Source: a virus
Direction: 5' to 3' (one strand)
Length of the DNA: 64,000 nt
IMG/VR virus record: IMGVR_UViG_3300011113_000784
Span: 46,968-110,967 of that record
Made by a program: the position numbers and the translations under genes. The notes under the pieces are model-generated. The model had not been told where the DNA came from, did no database searches, and saw only the letters and a program-made list of their open reading frames with translations. The first letter of the stretch is position 1. Each line of letters starts with the position of its first letter. Below are positions 44,501 through 56,200 of the stretch, piece by piece.

Positions 44501-47500
44501 CTTATTGCTGCCGTGGTCAAATTGGCAGTTGTTTGAGCAGCAGTTATGTCTGTCGAGTATGTCAGCTTGTCCGCTGTTACAACATATCCTGTTGTAGAAT
44601 TTGTATTGCCACCAACAAAATAGCCTTTTGTAAATCCTTCTGAAACTCCTATTAAAAATGATCTTGCTTGACTTAGATTTGCGCTTGTTTGAGCGGATGT
44701 TGTATCATTAGAATATGTTATCTTGTCAGTTGTCGCCAAAAATCCGCTAGTACCGCCTCCAAAAGTTGCACCTCCACCAAAATAGCCTTTTGATGAATAT
44801 TGAGATATAGAAGCTAAATATGACCTTGCCTGACTTAAATTTGCTGTTGTTTGAGCAGCACTTGTGTCTGAAAAATAAATTATTCTTTCTGTTGTAACAA
44901 CTGGATTTCCACCACCAGCAAAATATCCTTTTGTTACTCCATTTCCAGAACATCCAGCTAATCCAGCCTTTGCCTGACTTAAATTTGCTGTTGTTTGAGC
45001 AGTAGTTGTTTCCGTTGAATATACTAATTTATCTGTTCTTGTTGTTACACCAGAGATAGCATCTGTTCTGCCACCAGCAAAATAACCTTTGCTTCCACCT
45101 CTAATTCCACGAAAAATATTAATTTGACCAATTATATCGTTGATAATTATTGGTGCAATTTGTCCAGATCCAATATTTCCACTTGTTACTGCAACATCAC
45201 CAATATTACCACTTTGAACAATTCCTGAAGGTAAATAATTAAAAGCAAAATGATATTGTCCTATTTCGTTACTTGATATATTCCCGCTATTGACGGAATT
45301 ATTGCCAAAGTTACCACTTATAACTTGACCAGATGAAATATCGTTATAACCAATTACTGAATATTGATTAACAGAAGCTAGTCCTCCTCTAGCTTGACTC
45401 AAGTTAGCGGTTGTGGATGCATTGGTTGTATCATTTGAATAATTGATTTTGTCTGCATTAGGAGAAAATATAAATCCTGTAGATAATCCTCCTGCCACAA
45501 ATCCCTTGCTTATGCCTTGAGAAACTCCAGTACTTTGATATTGGTTGGTACTTAGATTTGCAGATGTTTGAGCAGAAACTACTTCTGTTGAATATATGAT
45601 TTTATCTGCTGTTCCTAAAATATTGCCAGCTAAGTATCCACCTATGAAATAACCTTTTGTAGTTTCACCAGTAACACCAGATAAATATCCTCTATTTTGG
45701 CTAAGGTTAGCTACAGTTACACTAGAAGTAGTATCATTAGAATATGTTATTCTATATACATCAGTTAGTTCATTGCCGCCACTATCATAACCACCAGCAT
45801 AAAATCCTTTTGTGCTTCCGTTTGTAACTGCCGCCAATCCAAAAATGCCTATTGGTAAATCAGCGGTTGTTTGAGCCGCTGTTGTGTCATTAGAATATGT
45901 GATCTTATCAGAAGTAGTAAGTGCTGCACCTCCGCCAGTAAAATATCCTTTTGTTCCTTCGCCAGAACATCCGGCTAAATAACCTCTCGCTTGACTTAAA
46001 TTAGATACAGTACTTGCAGAAGAAGTATCAGTTGCAAACAATAATTTATCGGCGTTTACTGTATCCCCACTAACTCCATCATAACCTCCAGCCAGATATC
46101 CTTTAGTTGTATTTTCAGACACACCAGCTAAATTTATTCTTATTTGACTTAGATTTGCTGTTGTTTTTGCTATTGTTGTATCGTTTGAGAAATTTAGTTT
46201 ATCTCCTGTTTGATATATGGCTAATGAATCACCACCTGCAACAAAGTAACCTGCTCCATTGACACTTTGAGCAAAACATGTACTATTAATTTGTCCACTT
46301 GCTATGTTTCCTGAAACAATAGAATTATTACCAAAATTACCACTCTGAACTTGTCCAGAATTTAAAAATGTGCCAGAAGCAAAATGATTAATTCCTAATT
46401 GACCAGAAGAAATGTTACCAGAGCAAATGCTATTTTGATCGAAAACATTTGTAAATTCTTGCCCAGCAGCAGCTAATCTTTCTATTGATCCAATAAGATT
46501 TGCACTTGTTTGAGCAGCAGTTGTGTCTGTTGTATATGTCAATTTGTCTGCTGTTGATGTAGGTGAGCCTGTGTTTCCACCAGCAAAATAACCTTTTGTT
46601 GAACCTTGAGAAATTCCTGCTAAATAATTTCTAGCTTGGCTAAGATTAGCTGATGTTTGAGCAACATTTGTATCTGTTGAATATGTCAATTTGTCTGCCG
46701 TTGCAACAGAGCCACTAGTTTGTCCACCTGCAAAGTAACCTTTTGTTCCTTCGCCAGAGCATCCTGCTAAACTAAATCTCGCTTGGCTTAAATTTGCCGT
46801 TGTTTGAGCAGCAGTTGTGTCTGTTGAATATGTGATTTTATCTGCTGTAGAATATGAACTTGTACCAGTATCTGTAGTTCCTCCAGAGAAATAGCCTTTG
46901 TCTATTTCGTTTGAAATCCCAGCCAATGAGTTTCTAGCAAGACTTAAATTTGCTGTTGTTTGAGCAGCAGTTGTGTCTGTTGAATATGTGATTTTATCTG
47001 CTGTTGCAACAGGAACACTTGCTCCAGTTTTGCCTCCAGCAAAATAACCTTTTGTTTTTTCACCGGAACATCCAGCTAAGTAACTTCTTGCTTGACTAAG
47101 ATTTGCGCTTGTTTGTGCATTAGTTGTTTCTGTCGAATATGTCAATTTATCTGCCGTTGCAACAAGAAGATTTGTGTCGCCGCCAGCAAAATATCCTTTC
47201 ATATAACAATCTGAAACCGCTGCTAAACCAGATCTCGCTTGGCTTAAATTTGCCGTTGTTTGAGCAGCAGTTGTGTCAGAAGAATAAATTATTTTATTGA
47301 CAGCTACTAATAACTGTGAAAATATTTCATTACCACCAGCAAAATAACCTTGATTACCGCCTCTTGTTGTCGTCAATATTCCAACATTAAAGTTATTTAT
47401 GTGATATTGTCCAATTTGTCCAGAAGCTATATTGCCACTTGTTACTGCATTATTGCCAATAAATCCAGATGTTACCGATCCGCTGGTAATAGAAATGACA

Positions 47501-47715
47501 CTGCCACCGCCACCAACACCACTTGCTAAATGAAAATTTCCTACTTGTCCCGATGGTATATTTCCGCTGAATACAACAGGAGTTCCTAATTGACCACTTG
47601 TAACTGCACCAGATGCACGAACAGATGCCCAATATGTTCCATTATAGATCCAACTTTGACTTAAATAGTCATATCGTTGACCGGATGATGGAGGAAATGG
47701 AAAGCTAATAGGCAT
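41524..47715 (-). CDS. Giant fibre protein with four six-bladed kelch-like propellers, 2063 aa
   Basis: Starts MPISFPFPPSSGQRYDYLSQSW. Between Ser-Gly-rich stretches lie 24 repeats of about 50 residues with the pattern KGYFAGG...TADKITYSTDTTAAQT(S)ANLSQAR, the double-Gly and the aromatic/Arg signature of kelch blades, in four groups of six (see repeat features). The C-terminal 150 residues (FLAGELISGIKAVCIGSG to FQGTLPYNMR) match the end of the next gene upstream. Likely a long receptor-binding or side fibre. Minus strand, preceded by a paralogue 13 nt away. Confidence 0.85.
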   Translation of the reverse strand: MPISFPFPPSSGQRYDYLSQSWIYNGTYWASVRASGAVTSGQLGTPVVFSGNIPSGQVGNFHLASGVGGGGSVISITSGSVTSGFIGNNAVTSGNIASGQIGQYHINNFNVGILTTTRGGNQGYFAGGNEIFSQLLVAVNKIIYSSDTTAAQTTANLSQARSGLAAVSDCYMKGYFAGGDTNLLVATADKLTYSTETTNAQTSANLSQARSYLAGCSGEKTKGYFAGGKTGASVPVATADKITYSTDTTAAQTTANLSLARNSLAGISNEIDKGYFSGGTTDTGTSSYSTADKITYSTDTTAAQTTANLSQARFSLAGCSGEGTKGYFAGGQTSGSVATADKLTYSTDTNVAQTSANLSQARNYLAGISQGSTKGYFAGGNTGSPTSTADKLTYTTDTTAAQTSANLIGSIERLAAAGQEFTNVFDQNSICSGNISSGQLGINHFASGTFLNSGQVQSGNFGNNSIVSGNIASGQINSTCFAQSVNGAGYFVAGGDSLAIYQTGDKLNFSNDTTIAKTTANLSQIRINLAGVSENTTKGYLAGGYDGVSGDTVNADKLLFATDTSSASTVSNLSQARGYLAGCSGEGTKGYFTGGGAALTTSDKITYSNDTTAAQTTADLPIGIFGLAAVTNGSTKGFYAGGYDSGGNELTDVYRITYSNDTTSSVTVANLSQNRGYLSGVTGETTKGYFIGGYLAGNILGTADKIIYSTEVVSAQTSANLSTNQYQSTGVSQGISKGFVAGGLSTGFIFSPNADKINYSNDTTNASTTANLSQARGGLASVNQYSVIGYNDISSGQVISGNFGNNSVNSGNISSNEIGQYHFAFNYLPSGIVQSGNIGDVAVTSGNIGSGQIAPIIINDIIGQINIFRGIRGGSKGYFAGGRTDAISGVTTRTDKLVYSTETTTAQTTANLSQAKAGLAGCSGNGVTKGYFAGGGNPVVTTERIIYFSDTSAAQTTANLSQARSYLASISQYSSKGYFGGGATFGGGTSGFLATTDKITYSNDTTSAQTSANLSQARSFLIGVSEGFTKGYFVGGNTNSTTGYVVTADKLTYSTDITAAQTTANLTTAAIRPYGCSGEGTKGYLIASDNTAMSLRNKIIYSTDTTSSQTTLNLSQPRSWVLGSVTEGATKGYFAGGTTDNGTTVSTTTDKLTYSDDTIAAQTTANLSQGRYNLVGAGQEFSYVFGDNSVVSGSIASGQISRFHLVSGTLGSGIITSDMFADNSVVSGSIQSGTVTSFELGEASVISGSISSGSVAAFANNSINSDLIYSGGISVTALSSGALFNFAFANQSVNSGDIQSGRIVSPHIASGEINNFDIASGAINASGKFASGSVVYADNNSVLSGNFEPSIISNDLIANNAIQSGDIASGIIGNTAIGNNGVESGAIASGQIYQFSIALTAVNSGHFADTSLSSGSFNFGCVASDNLTSGLWTVPTAQYVSGGITAFMFNNNSINLNCFSYISSTDKAGYFAGGSDGNLFFATTDKITYSNDTTTAQTTANLRLGRGYLAGCSGEGTKGYFTGGLTTAVNYTAATEKIIYLSDTTFSQTSANISQNRWGLAGVTEGTTKGYFAGGYSNNFSNIADKITYSNESTVAQTTANLSLARYGLAGCNGEGTKGYFAGGFSNNAVTDLTDKLTYSTDTTAVQTTANVSQTRVYLTGVSEGITKGYFAGGDGSTSYLATADKITFSTDTTAAQTSANLSQGRWAPAGVSNVSIAGYFAGGLPSTGIVSLADKLTYSTDTTAAQTTANLSQSRYVGYGVDGGTAPVYTYNTIIISGKITTTTADKIRFTNLASGSILSGNIVSGVVFSDGTTNNFSNRGIASGNIQSGEIARVHFANATILSGNIGSGVINFPAFLGDVIQYVSIGSGQIGNVHLGDTSLAYLTSSKLASGTITLVTASGQNAAFPYNLAETAQINTNRPMFDYFLAGELISGIKAVCIGSGNLIRRAERASGLRLPAIGVTSGAILSGTTGRVFYYGYVGQTVSGQVASGFQGQPLYVGSGGFIVNRSGFMGGAASGAPFLSGDMQQSIGVAMSGGLFVMPSPMMIRSGFQGTLPYNMR
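42395..43330 (-). repeat. Propeller block 4: six kelch-like blades
   Basis: Six consecutive blades with YFAGG, YFTGG, YFAGG, YFAGG, YFAGG and YFAGG. Each ends in an 'ANLSQxR'-like strand except where divergent. Boundaries approximate. Confidence 0.75.
44160..45115 (-). repeat. Propeller block 3: six kelch-like blades
   Basis: Six consecutive blades with YFAGG, YFAGG, YFGGG, YFVGG, YLIAS (a divergent fifth blade) and YFAGG. Boundaries approximate. Confidence 0.75.
45345..46265 (-). repeat. Propeller block 2: six kelch-like blades
   Basis: Six consecutive blades with YFVAGG, YLAGG, YFTGG, FYAGG, YFIGG and FVAGG. The most divergent of the four blocks. Boundaries approximate. Confidence 0.72.
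46440..47379 (-). repeat. Propeller block 1: six kelch-like blades
   Basis: Six consecutive blades with YFAGG (x3), YFSGG, YFAGG (x2). It directly follows ~112 residues of the shared Ser-Gly head. Boundaries approximate. Confidence 0.76.
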
Positions 47716-47728
47716 AATTTACATCCAA

Positions 47729-50185
47729 TTAAACATCATATGGTAAACTGTTTTGAAAACCACTTCTCATGACATAAAGATTTGGCATTACAAACATTCC
47801 ACCACTTACTGAGACACCAATAATTTGTTGCATGTCTCCAGAAAGGAAAGCAGCTTGTAAAGTGCCACCCTGAGTAAATCCACTCGTACTTACGACAATT
47901 CCACCAGAACCCACATAAAGAGAATTACCCTCAAATCCACTAGCTAACATGCCAGAAGCAGAATTGAATATTCTTCCATAAGAAACAACTGTGCAGGCAG
48001 TGCCGCTCAAAGCACCACTCATAGTTACACCAATTGCGGGCAACCTAAGTCCACTAGCTCTTTCTGCTCGTAAAACAACACCACCAGAACCCATGCAAAC
48101 AGCTTTAATACCAGAAATTAGTTCTCCAGCTAAAAATGATGTTGTTAGCAACCTATAAGCCTGTAATGCTATAGCAGTTGGTGCCAAATGTACCGTGTCA
48201 ATTTGTCCTGATCCAATATTTGCAGCAATTATAGATGAACTTGCCAAATGGAATGTGCCAATTTGACCACTGCCAATTTGACTTGATGCCAAAGCACCAG
48301 ATGATAAATGAATTGCTCCAATTATGCCGCTTGCTATGATTCCACTTACAAAAACTCCTGATGCCAAGTGAACACCAGCAACTTGACCTGATGCTATATT
48401 TCCACTTCTGACAGCGTTATTAGCTAGATGAAATTGTCCAATTTGACCAGAGGCTATGGCACCGCTTGTGACGCTGCCTGAACCTAAATTTGTTGCAAAA
48501 ATAACTCCAGAAGCGATGTTATTGTTAATTATTTGACCTGAAGCAATATTGAAGTTAAATACAGCACTATCACCAACCATGCCAGATTTTATATCACCTG
48601 ACCTAATATTTGGAGTTGTAAATATACCACTTGCTAAATGGCTGCTAGCAATTTGTCCTGATGCAATGTTCCCGCTTACAATTGCACCACTACTAATTTT
48701 ACCGCTTGTTATGCAACCTGATGCTAAATGGAATTGACCGATTATGCCTGATGCTATATTGCCACTTCTAACAGCACCTGATGCCAGATGAAATTGACCT
48801 ACTTGACCCGATCCTATTGCGCTACTTCTGATTCCACCGGCGGCAATATGTACTGTATCAATTTGACCACTTGCAATATTTCCGCTAGTTATTGCAAAAT
48901 TACCTATTTTGCCACTTGTTACTGCACCAGAAAGAATGTGATAATTGGCAATTGCATTTTGATTTATATGATAGTTTTGAATAGATCCAGATGCTATATG
49001 TAATGATCCAATTTGTCCCGATGATATGTGGGCGCTTAAAACAGCGCCTGAGTTTATTTTTCCGCTTGTTATTGTGCCTGATGCTATATGAAATCCACCA
49101 ACCTGACCAGATCCAATATAACCACTCAATATAGATCCAATAGCTATATGGAATGTTCCAACTTGACCACTTGCAATGTTTGAGCTTCTAACTGCGCCTG
49201 AAGACAGATGAAAAGATCCAACTTGTCCACTTGCAATGCTTCCACTTACAACAGCATTGTTTGCAATCATTCCTGAAGTAATTTGTCCTGATCCAATAAA
49301 ACCTGAAGAAAGATGAAATTGTCCAATTGTTCCAGAAGCAATTGCTCCACTAAGAATCGCTCCATCTGCAATCATACCGCTTTGAATTTGACCTGAAGCT
49401 ATTGTTACTGCACCTGACGCAAGATGAATACCACCGATCTGTCCAGAAGCAATATTGCCACTTGTAACTGCGTTGTCTCCTATGTCACCGCTCGTAACTT
49501 GACCAGATAAAAGGGAAATAGCTCCACTAGAAATATGAAACTGTCCAATTTGACCAGAAGCGATATTGCCTGAATTTACCGCATTATCTCCAATCATTCC
49601 GCTTTGGACTTGTCCAGAAGTCAGAGCTGTTGCACCTGATGCAAGATGAAAATTACTTATTTGTCCACTTGCAATATTTCCAGAAAAAATTGCAGCATTT
49701 CCAATATTGCCACTTTGAACTTGACCAGAAGATAAAACAACTATTCCAGATGATAAATGTACAGTTCCAATTTGACCGCTTGCTATATTTCCGCTTAAAA
49801 TAGCATTATTGCCAACATTTCCGCTTTGAACTTGACCAGAAGTTAAAACAATTGCACCGCTAGAAATATGAAATTGTCCTATTTGACCAGAAGCAATATT
49901 CCCAGAAGTTACTGCGTTATTTCCAATATTACCACTTTGAACTTGACCAGAAGTTAAACTTCCACCGCCACCGCCTCCTCCTCCAACACCACTTGCTAAA
50001 TGAAATTGTCCTACTTGCCCGGAAGCAATATTTCCACTAAATACAACAGGAGTTCCTAATTGACCACTAGTTACATTGCCAGAAGCGCCAATTGAAACCC
50101 AAGCAGATCCGTTATATGTCCAACTTTGGGTTAGATAATCATATCTTTGACCGGATGCTGGCAAACTAGGAAAACTAATAGGCAT
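47729..50185 (-). CDS. Ser-Gly-repeat fibre protein, 818 aa
   Basis: Its first ~75 residues and last ~150 residues are near-copies of those of the 2063-aa downstream protein; the middle consists only of SGxIxSGQIGxxHLASG-type repeats, likely a beta-solenoid shaft. A glycine run follows 'HLASGV'. Ends FMVMRSGFQ-type: 'GGMFVMPNLYVMRSGFQNSLPYDV'. Probably an alternative or smaller version of the same fibre subunit. Confidence 0.85.
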   Translation of the reverse strand: MPISFPSLPASGQRYDYLTQSWTYNGSAWVSIGASGNVTSGQLGTPVVFSGNIASGQVGQFHLASGVGGGGGGGGSLTSGQVQSGNIGNNAVTSGNIASGQIGQFHISSGAIVLTSGQVQSGNVGNNAILSGNIASGQIGTVHLSSGIVVLSSGQVQSGNIGNAAIFSGNIASGQISNFHLASGATALTSGQVQSGMIGDNAVNSGNIASGQIGQFHISSGAISLLSGQVTSGDIGDNAVTSGNIASGQIGGIHLASGAVTIASGQIQSGMIADGAILSGAIASGTIGQFHLSSGFIGSGQITSGMIANNAVVSGSIASGQVGSFHLSSGAVRSSNIASGQVGTFHIAIGSILSGYIGSGQVGGFHIASGTITSGKINSGAVLSAHISSGQIGSLHIASGSIQNYHINQNAIANYHILSGAVTSGKIGNFAITSGNIASGQIDTVHIAAGGIRSSAIGSGQVGQFHLASGAVRSGNIASGIIGQFHLASGCITSGKISSGAIVSGNIASGQIASSHLASGIFTTPNIRSGDIKSGMVGDSAVFNFNIASGQIINNNIASGVIFATNLGSGSVTSGAIASGQIGQFHLANNAVRSGNIASGQVAGVHLASGVFVSGIIASGIIGAIHLSSGALASSQIGSGQIGTFHLASSSIIAANIGSGQIDTVHLAPTAIALQAYRLLTTSFLAGELISGIKAVCMGSGGVVLRAERASGLRLPAIGVTMSGALSGTACTVVSYGRIFNSASGMLASGFEGNSLYVGSGGIVVSTSGFTQGGTLQAAFLSGDMQQIIGVSVSGGMFVMPNLYVMRSGFQNSLPYDV

Positions 50186-50229
50186 ATGACTTTACTTTCT
50201 TATTATAATTTATTAATTATGCATAAATT

Positions 50230-53200
50230 TTACAATTGTACCCATTGTTGCGTTGATCCGTCATCGACATAAGTTAAAAGAATTCCTGTATCAGTATTAA
50301 ACCATCTATCTCCATTAACTGGGTTGGATGGTGTTGCATTTGTAACCGCAAATCTGTTCAATTGACCACTTGCAAAATGAAATTGTCCTATAATTCCACT
50401 AGCAATAGATCCAGATACAATAGCAGCATTACCAATATGCCCACTAGTGACGCTACCAGAAGCATGATGGAATTGACCAACACTTCCACTAGCTATACTT
50501 CCAGATACAACAGCAACATTGCCGATGTGCCCACTAGTGACACTACCAGAAGCATGATGGAACTGACCAACACTTCCACTAGCTATACTTCCAGATACAA
50601 CAGCAGCATTCCCAATATAACCACTTGTTACACTGCCACTTGTTAAACCGGCAGAAAGAACACCAGAAGCAATATGGTTAGCACCAATTTGTCCAGATGC
50701 AATACTTCCTGATACAACTGCATTGTTTCCTATTTGACCACTATTGACTGCACCTGAACTAAGGTGCATCTGACCAACACTACCACTTGCAATACTGCCA
50801 GAAACAATAGCAGCGTTTCCAATATGACCTGATGTCACACTGCCTGAAGCATGATGGAACTGACCAATACTTCCGCTAGCTATACTACCAGATACGACAG
50901 ATGCATTTCCCAATCCGCCACTTTGAACGCTACCACTTGTGACAAATGTACCTGAAAAAACAGTACCTGAAGCTAAATGAACGAGTCCTATTTGTCCAGA
51001 AGCGACAGAACCTGAAACAACACTATTGTTTGCGAGATAACCACTACCAATTGATCCTGAAAGTAAGTTGGTAATAGCAGCACCGGAAGCAAGAGCAATT
51101 GTAACTGCTCCACTTCCGTTATAACTTCCACCAGTTAAACCAGTTCCAATAGTAAGTGCTGCATTTGCGTAACTACCACCAAGAGCAGTAGAAGCACCAT
51201 TAATTGTTATTGAGTTATTAGCAAGTTGAGTGTTAGAAACGCTACCGCTTAGTAAATTACCAGTTGCTGCACCTGATGATAGATGTAAATTACTTATTTG
51301 TCCACTAGCAATATCGCCTGAAAGAATTGATCCATCAGCTAAGTGAACAGAACCAATGGCACCACTTGCGATACTACCAGACACAACTGCTGCATTTCCA
51401 ATAAATCCAGATTGAACTTGTCCACTTTGCAATGTGACAGAGCCACCAGTCATAATATTAGTGCTTACTCCTGCACCACCACTTGTAATCTGTAAGAAAA
51501 ATCCTCTATTTGTTCCACCAGTTTCAAATATCCTAAGTTTGTCTTGATAAATGTCTATTGATACTGATCCGCTAGTAATAGTAGTATTTGTTTGTGCAGT
51601 AGCCAAATTAATTTGACCACCTTCGTCAGCAATTGATTGTGTTGATGCAAACAAACCTGCTGCCAGATCATTTCCATTCCAAGTGAGTCCTGAAAATCCA
51701 TTTAATGATGCGCCATTATTAACCTGAATTTGACCAGAAGAACCACCAGTTAATGTTCCGCTTGCAATTGTTCCAGATGTGACGCTATTTGTTGCTAATT
51801 GACCACTATTAACTGCACCTGAGCTAAGATGCATTTTTCCAATTTGTCCACTAGCGATATCGCCTGAAAGAATTGATCCATCCGCCAAATGAACAGACCC
51901 TATAACCCCACTACCAATACTTCCGCTAAGTAAACCGCCTGAAGCAATATGTATGTCCCTAATGACACCAGCAGTGATATTACCAGAATTAACTGAATTG
52001 TTACCTAGGTATCCGCTTGTTACATTTCCTGACAACAGGAATGTTCCAGAAAACACAGTTCCTGAAGCTAAGTGAACAAGTCCTATTTGTCCAGAGCCAA
52101 TATCCCCAGAAAGGATTGCCCCATCAGCCAAATGAACACTTCCAATAACTCCGCTAGCTATACTTCCAGATACAACCGCTCCATTTCCTAATGCGCCACT
52201 TTGAACGCTGCCAGAGGTAACAAATGTTCCAGAAAACACAGTTCCAGAAGCAAGATGGACAAGTCCTATTTGTCCCGAACCAATGCTTCCAGAAACAACA
52301 GATGCATTTGATAATTTACCACTACCTATACCACCACTAGCAACAATGTTGTTATAAACTGAACCATCGGCTAGTTTACCACTACCTATTCCACCACTAG
52401 CAACAATGTTGTTATAAACTGAACCATCAGCAAGCTTGCCACTACCAACTCCACCAGATGCAATTGTATTATTAAAAACAGCAGCATCACCAATCATACC
52501 AGAAGTAATTGCTCCTGAAGCGATCAAGCCATCAGTGATTGCATTTTGAGCTATATGATAAGTGCCAATTTGACCGCTACTGATACTTCCAGAAGTTACA
52601 TAAAGATTGCGCCAAACACCACCATCGTAAGTCAAAACCTGATTATTAGCAGCAGAAGAAATAGTAACATCTGTCAAATCATCAAGTGTTAAACCTCCTG
52701 TACCACCACCTCCACCAGCACTATTTCTGAAGTTTCCTGCTTGAATGAATACAGCATTAGCTGTTGTGTTTAATGTGGCAGCTGCTCCTCTGACAATTAT
52801 GTAGCCCAAAAATACACATGCGGCAGATGTGAATGGATCTTCATCAAATGCTTCTAAGAATATATTTTGTGAAGCTGTTGCTGAGTTTCCATAAGTTGCT
52901 CTGCCGTAATAAATATAAACATTGTTTGTATCACCGGGAATATAGAATACTCTTTGAATTGTCCATTGATTTGCTCCGACAGCCACAAGAGTTCCGGTGC
53001 CGATGTCATAGCTGCCGGGATCTATATTTGTTACAGGACTTGTTGTGAATGTGAAATCACCAGCAGTAGCGGAACGGTAGATATAATACATATTAACCGT
53101 TGTTTTTGCGTTTTCAGTTGTTGTGCTAGGGTTGTTTATGTTATTTTCATAATTGCTGCCAAAAGCAAAAGCTGTTCCTGCTGCACGATTGACTTGAAGA

Positions 53201-56200
53201 TTGGCTCCATTAGCTGCGATTGATAGTCCTGTGACTTTTACAGGACCAAAAACTCTTGCAAATGAATCCAATTGACTTACACATGCATAGGACACATTTG
53301 GATGTGGTTCAACTGCCTGAATAGTTGTGTTGTTAGGATGTAGAACATAACCCAAAGTAATTTGTTCTAAATATTCCGTTAATGTGAAAGCAGCGTTTTG
53401 AGTTACAAATGTTCCACCTGACTTTACTGAAACATATGTAACATTACCACTACTTATGGGAATCGCCAATCCACTTGTGTATCCCCAACTGACATTAACA
53501 GATTCTGGATTTCCCGAAGCTCCTACTCTTGGAGTGCATATTACACCTTCTCCAGAAGAAATAATAATTGTATTTGCGCCAGACAAGAAACTTATTAATC
53601 CACCATAAAGCAGACCAGTAGTTTGTTGCTCTTCATATCTTTGCCAAGTTGTACCATTTAAAGTCAAGGCATTATTGATAATTGCGCCAGAACTAAAATG
53701 ATTGGTGCTTATTTGACCAGAGGCTATACTTCCAGATATGACAGATGCGTCAGCTAATTTGCCACTAACAACGCCGCCAGATGCAATATTGTTGTTGAAT
53801 ATGGCACCAGACCCAACCATTCCAGAAGTAATTGCACCTGATGCAATCAAACCATCAGTGATTGCATTTTGCGCTATATGGAATGTCCCGATTTGTCCAC
53901 TTGCAATACTTCCAGAAACAACAGAAGCGTTTCCTAACGAACCACTCTGAACACTGCCAGATATAACAAATGTTCCAGAAAATACTGTTCCAGAAGCTAA
54001 ATGAACCAAACCAATTTGTCCACTAGCAATACTTCCAGAAACAACAGAAGCGTTTCCTAATGAACCACTTTGAACACTGCCTGATGTAACAAATATACCA
54101 GAATTAACAACACCAGAAGCAATTTGATAAAGTCCGATTTGTCCAGATGATACTTTCGATGAAGTAATTGCATTGTCTGCAATTAAGTTACTAACAATAC
54201 CACCACTGGAGACACCAAGAGTCATGGCAACAGAACCGTTGTAAATTGTTCCACTGTTTAGACTTAGACCGCTGGCTATTGTCAATGGTTCTACTGCAAC
54301 GCCACCACTTATTGTCGCACTAATCGTATAAACATCATTTGCATCGGCAGTTATTGTGACATTGCTTCCTTGCTGAAGACCTTTTACAACTTGTCCACTA
54401 GCGATATGAATTTTTCCAACTTGACCGCTAGAAATGTTTCCAGAGTTGACTGCACCATTACCTAAATTACCGCTTTGAACAATGCCAGATGTAAGACTAA
54501 AACTTGTAGGAATTACTCCTGATGCAATATGGTTGGCACCAATTTGACCGCTAGCAATACTTCCAGAAACAACAGAAGCGTTTCCTAATGAGCCACTTTG
54601 TACTGTTCCTGATGCAACAAATGTTCCAGAAAATACAGTTCCAGAAGCTAAATGAACTAAACCAATTTGTCCTGAAGCTATATTGCTTGAAGTGACAGCA
54701 CTGTTTCCTATGTTGCCTGATTGAACTGTGCCAGAAGTTAGTGTGAAAGATACACCGCTTGCTAGGTGATATTGTCCTATTTGTCCACTTCCAATACTTC
54801 CAGATACGACAGAAGAGTTTCCTAATGAGCCACTCTGGACACTACCAGAAGTAACAAATATACCAGATTGAATCACGCCAGATGCAATATGATAAATACC
54901 AATTTGTCCACTACTGATATCTCCAGATTTCACAGAACCATCAGCAAGATGAATAGAACCAATTTGTCCGCTACCAATAGAACCAGATAGCAAACCACCT
55001 GAAGCAATATGAATACCATTAATAGTTCCAGCAGTTATGTTGCCAGAATTAACAGAATTGTTTCCTAAATATCCACTTGTTACATTTCCAGATAATAAGA
55101 ATGTGCCAGAAATAATAGTGCCAGAAGCTAAATGAACCAAACCAATTTGACCACTAGAAATATTTCCTGAATTTACTGAGTTGTTACCTAAATTTCCACT
55201 TTGGACAATTCCAGATGTAAGACTGAAACTTGTAGGAATGACACCAGAAGCAATATGATTTGCACCAATTTGTCCAGAAGCAATGTTTCCAGAGGTTACG
55301 GCGTTATTTCCTATGTTGCCTGATTGAACAGCGCCAGAAGTTAAAGTAAAAGATACTCCACTTGCCAAATGGTATTGTCCTATTTGTCCGCTTGCAATGC
55401 TTCCACTTACAACGGAAGCATTTCCTAAAGCTCCACTTTGTACTGTTCCAGAGGCAACAAATACACCTGAATTAATTACACCAGAGGCAATATGATAAAG
55501 TCCGATTTGACCACTAGAAATATCACCAGAAAGAACTGCACCATCAGCAAGATGAACAGAACCGATTGAACCACTTGAGATAGAACCACTGCCCAATCCA
55601 CCTGAAGCGATATGAATGCCATTGATAGTTCCAGCGGTGATATTACCGCTATTAACAGAATTATTTCCTAAATATCCACTTGTTACATTTCCAGATAATA
55701 AGAATGTGCCAGAAAGAACAGCGCCAGAAGCCAAATGAACCAAACCAATTTGTCCACTACCAATATTTCCAGACAAAATTCCTTCATTTGCTACATGTAT
55801 TGTGCCGATTGTACCAGAAGCTATCTTTCCTGAAGTAACAGCATTATTTGCGATATCTGTATTAATAATTGCGCCACTAGCAATATGTTCTGCTGTAATA
55901 CTACCGCTAGCTATGGCAAACTGACCAACACTGCCACTAGCAATTGATCCAGATACAACAGAACCATTTCCCAAATAACCACTTGTTACGCTACCAGAAG
56001 TTAATCCACCAGCCAAAACGCCAGAAGCAATATGACTTGCACCAATCTGTCCGCTTCCAATAGAACCGCTTACAACAGAAGCATTTCCTAATGCGCCACT
56101 CTGAACAGTGCCAGAGGCAACAAATGTTCCTGAAAATATAGTTCCAGAAGCTAGGTGATAAAGACCAATTTGTCCACTAGAAATATCGCCAGATTGGACA

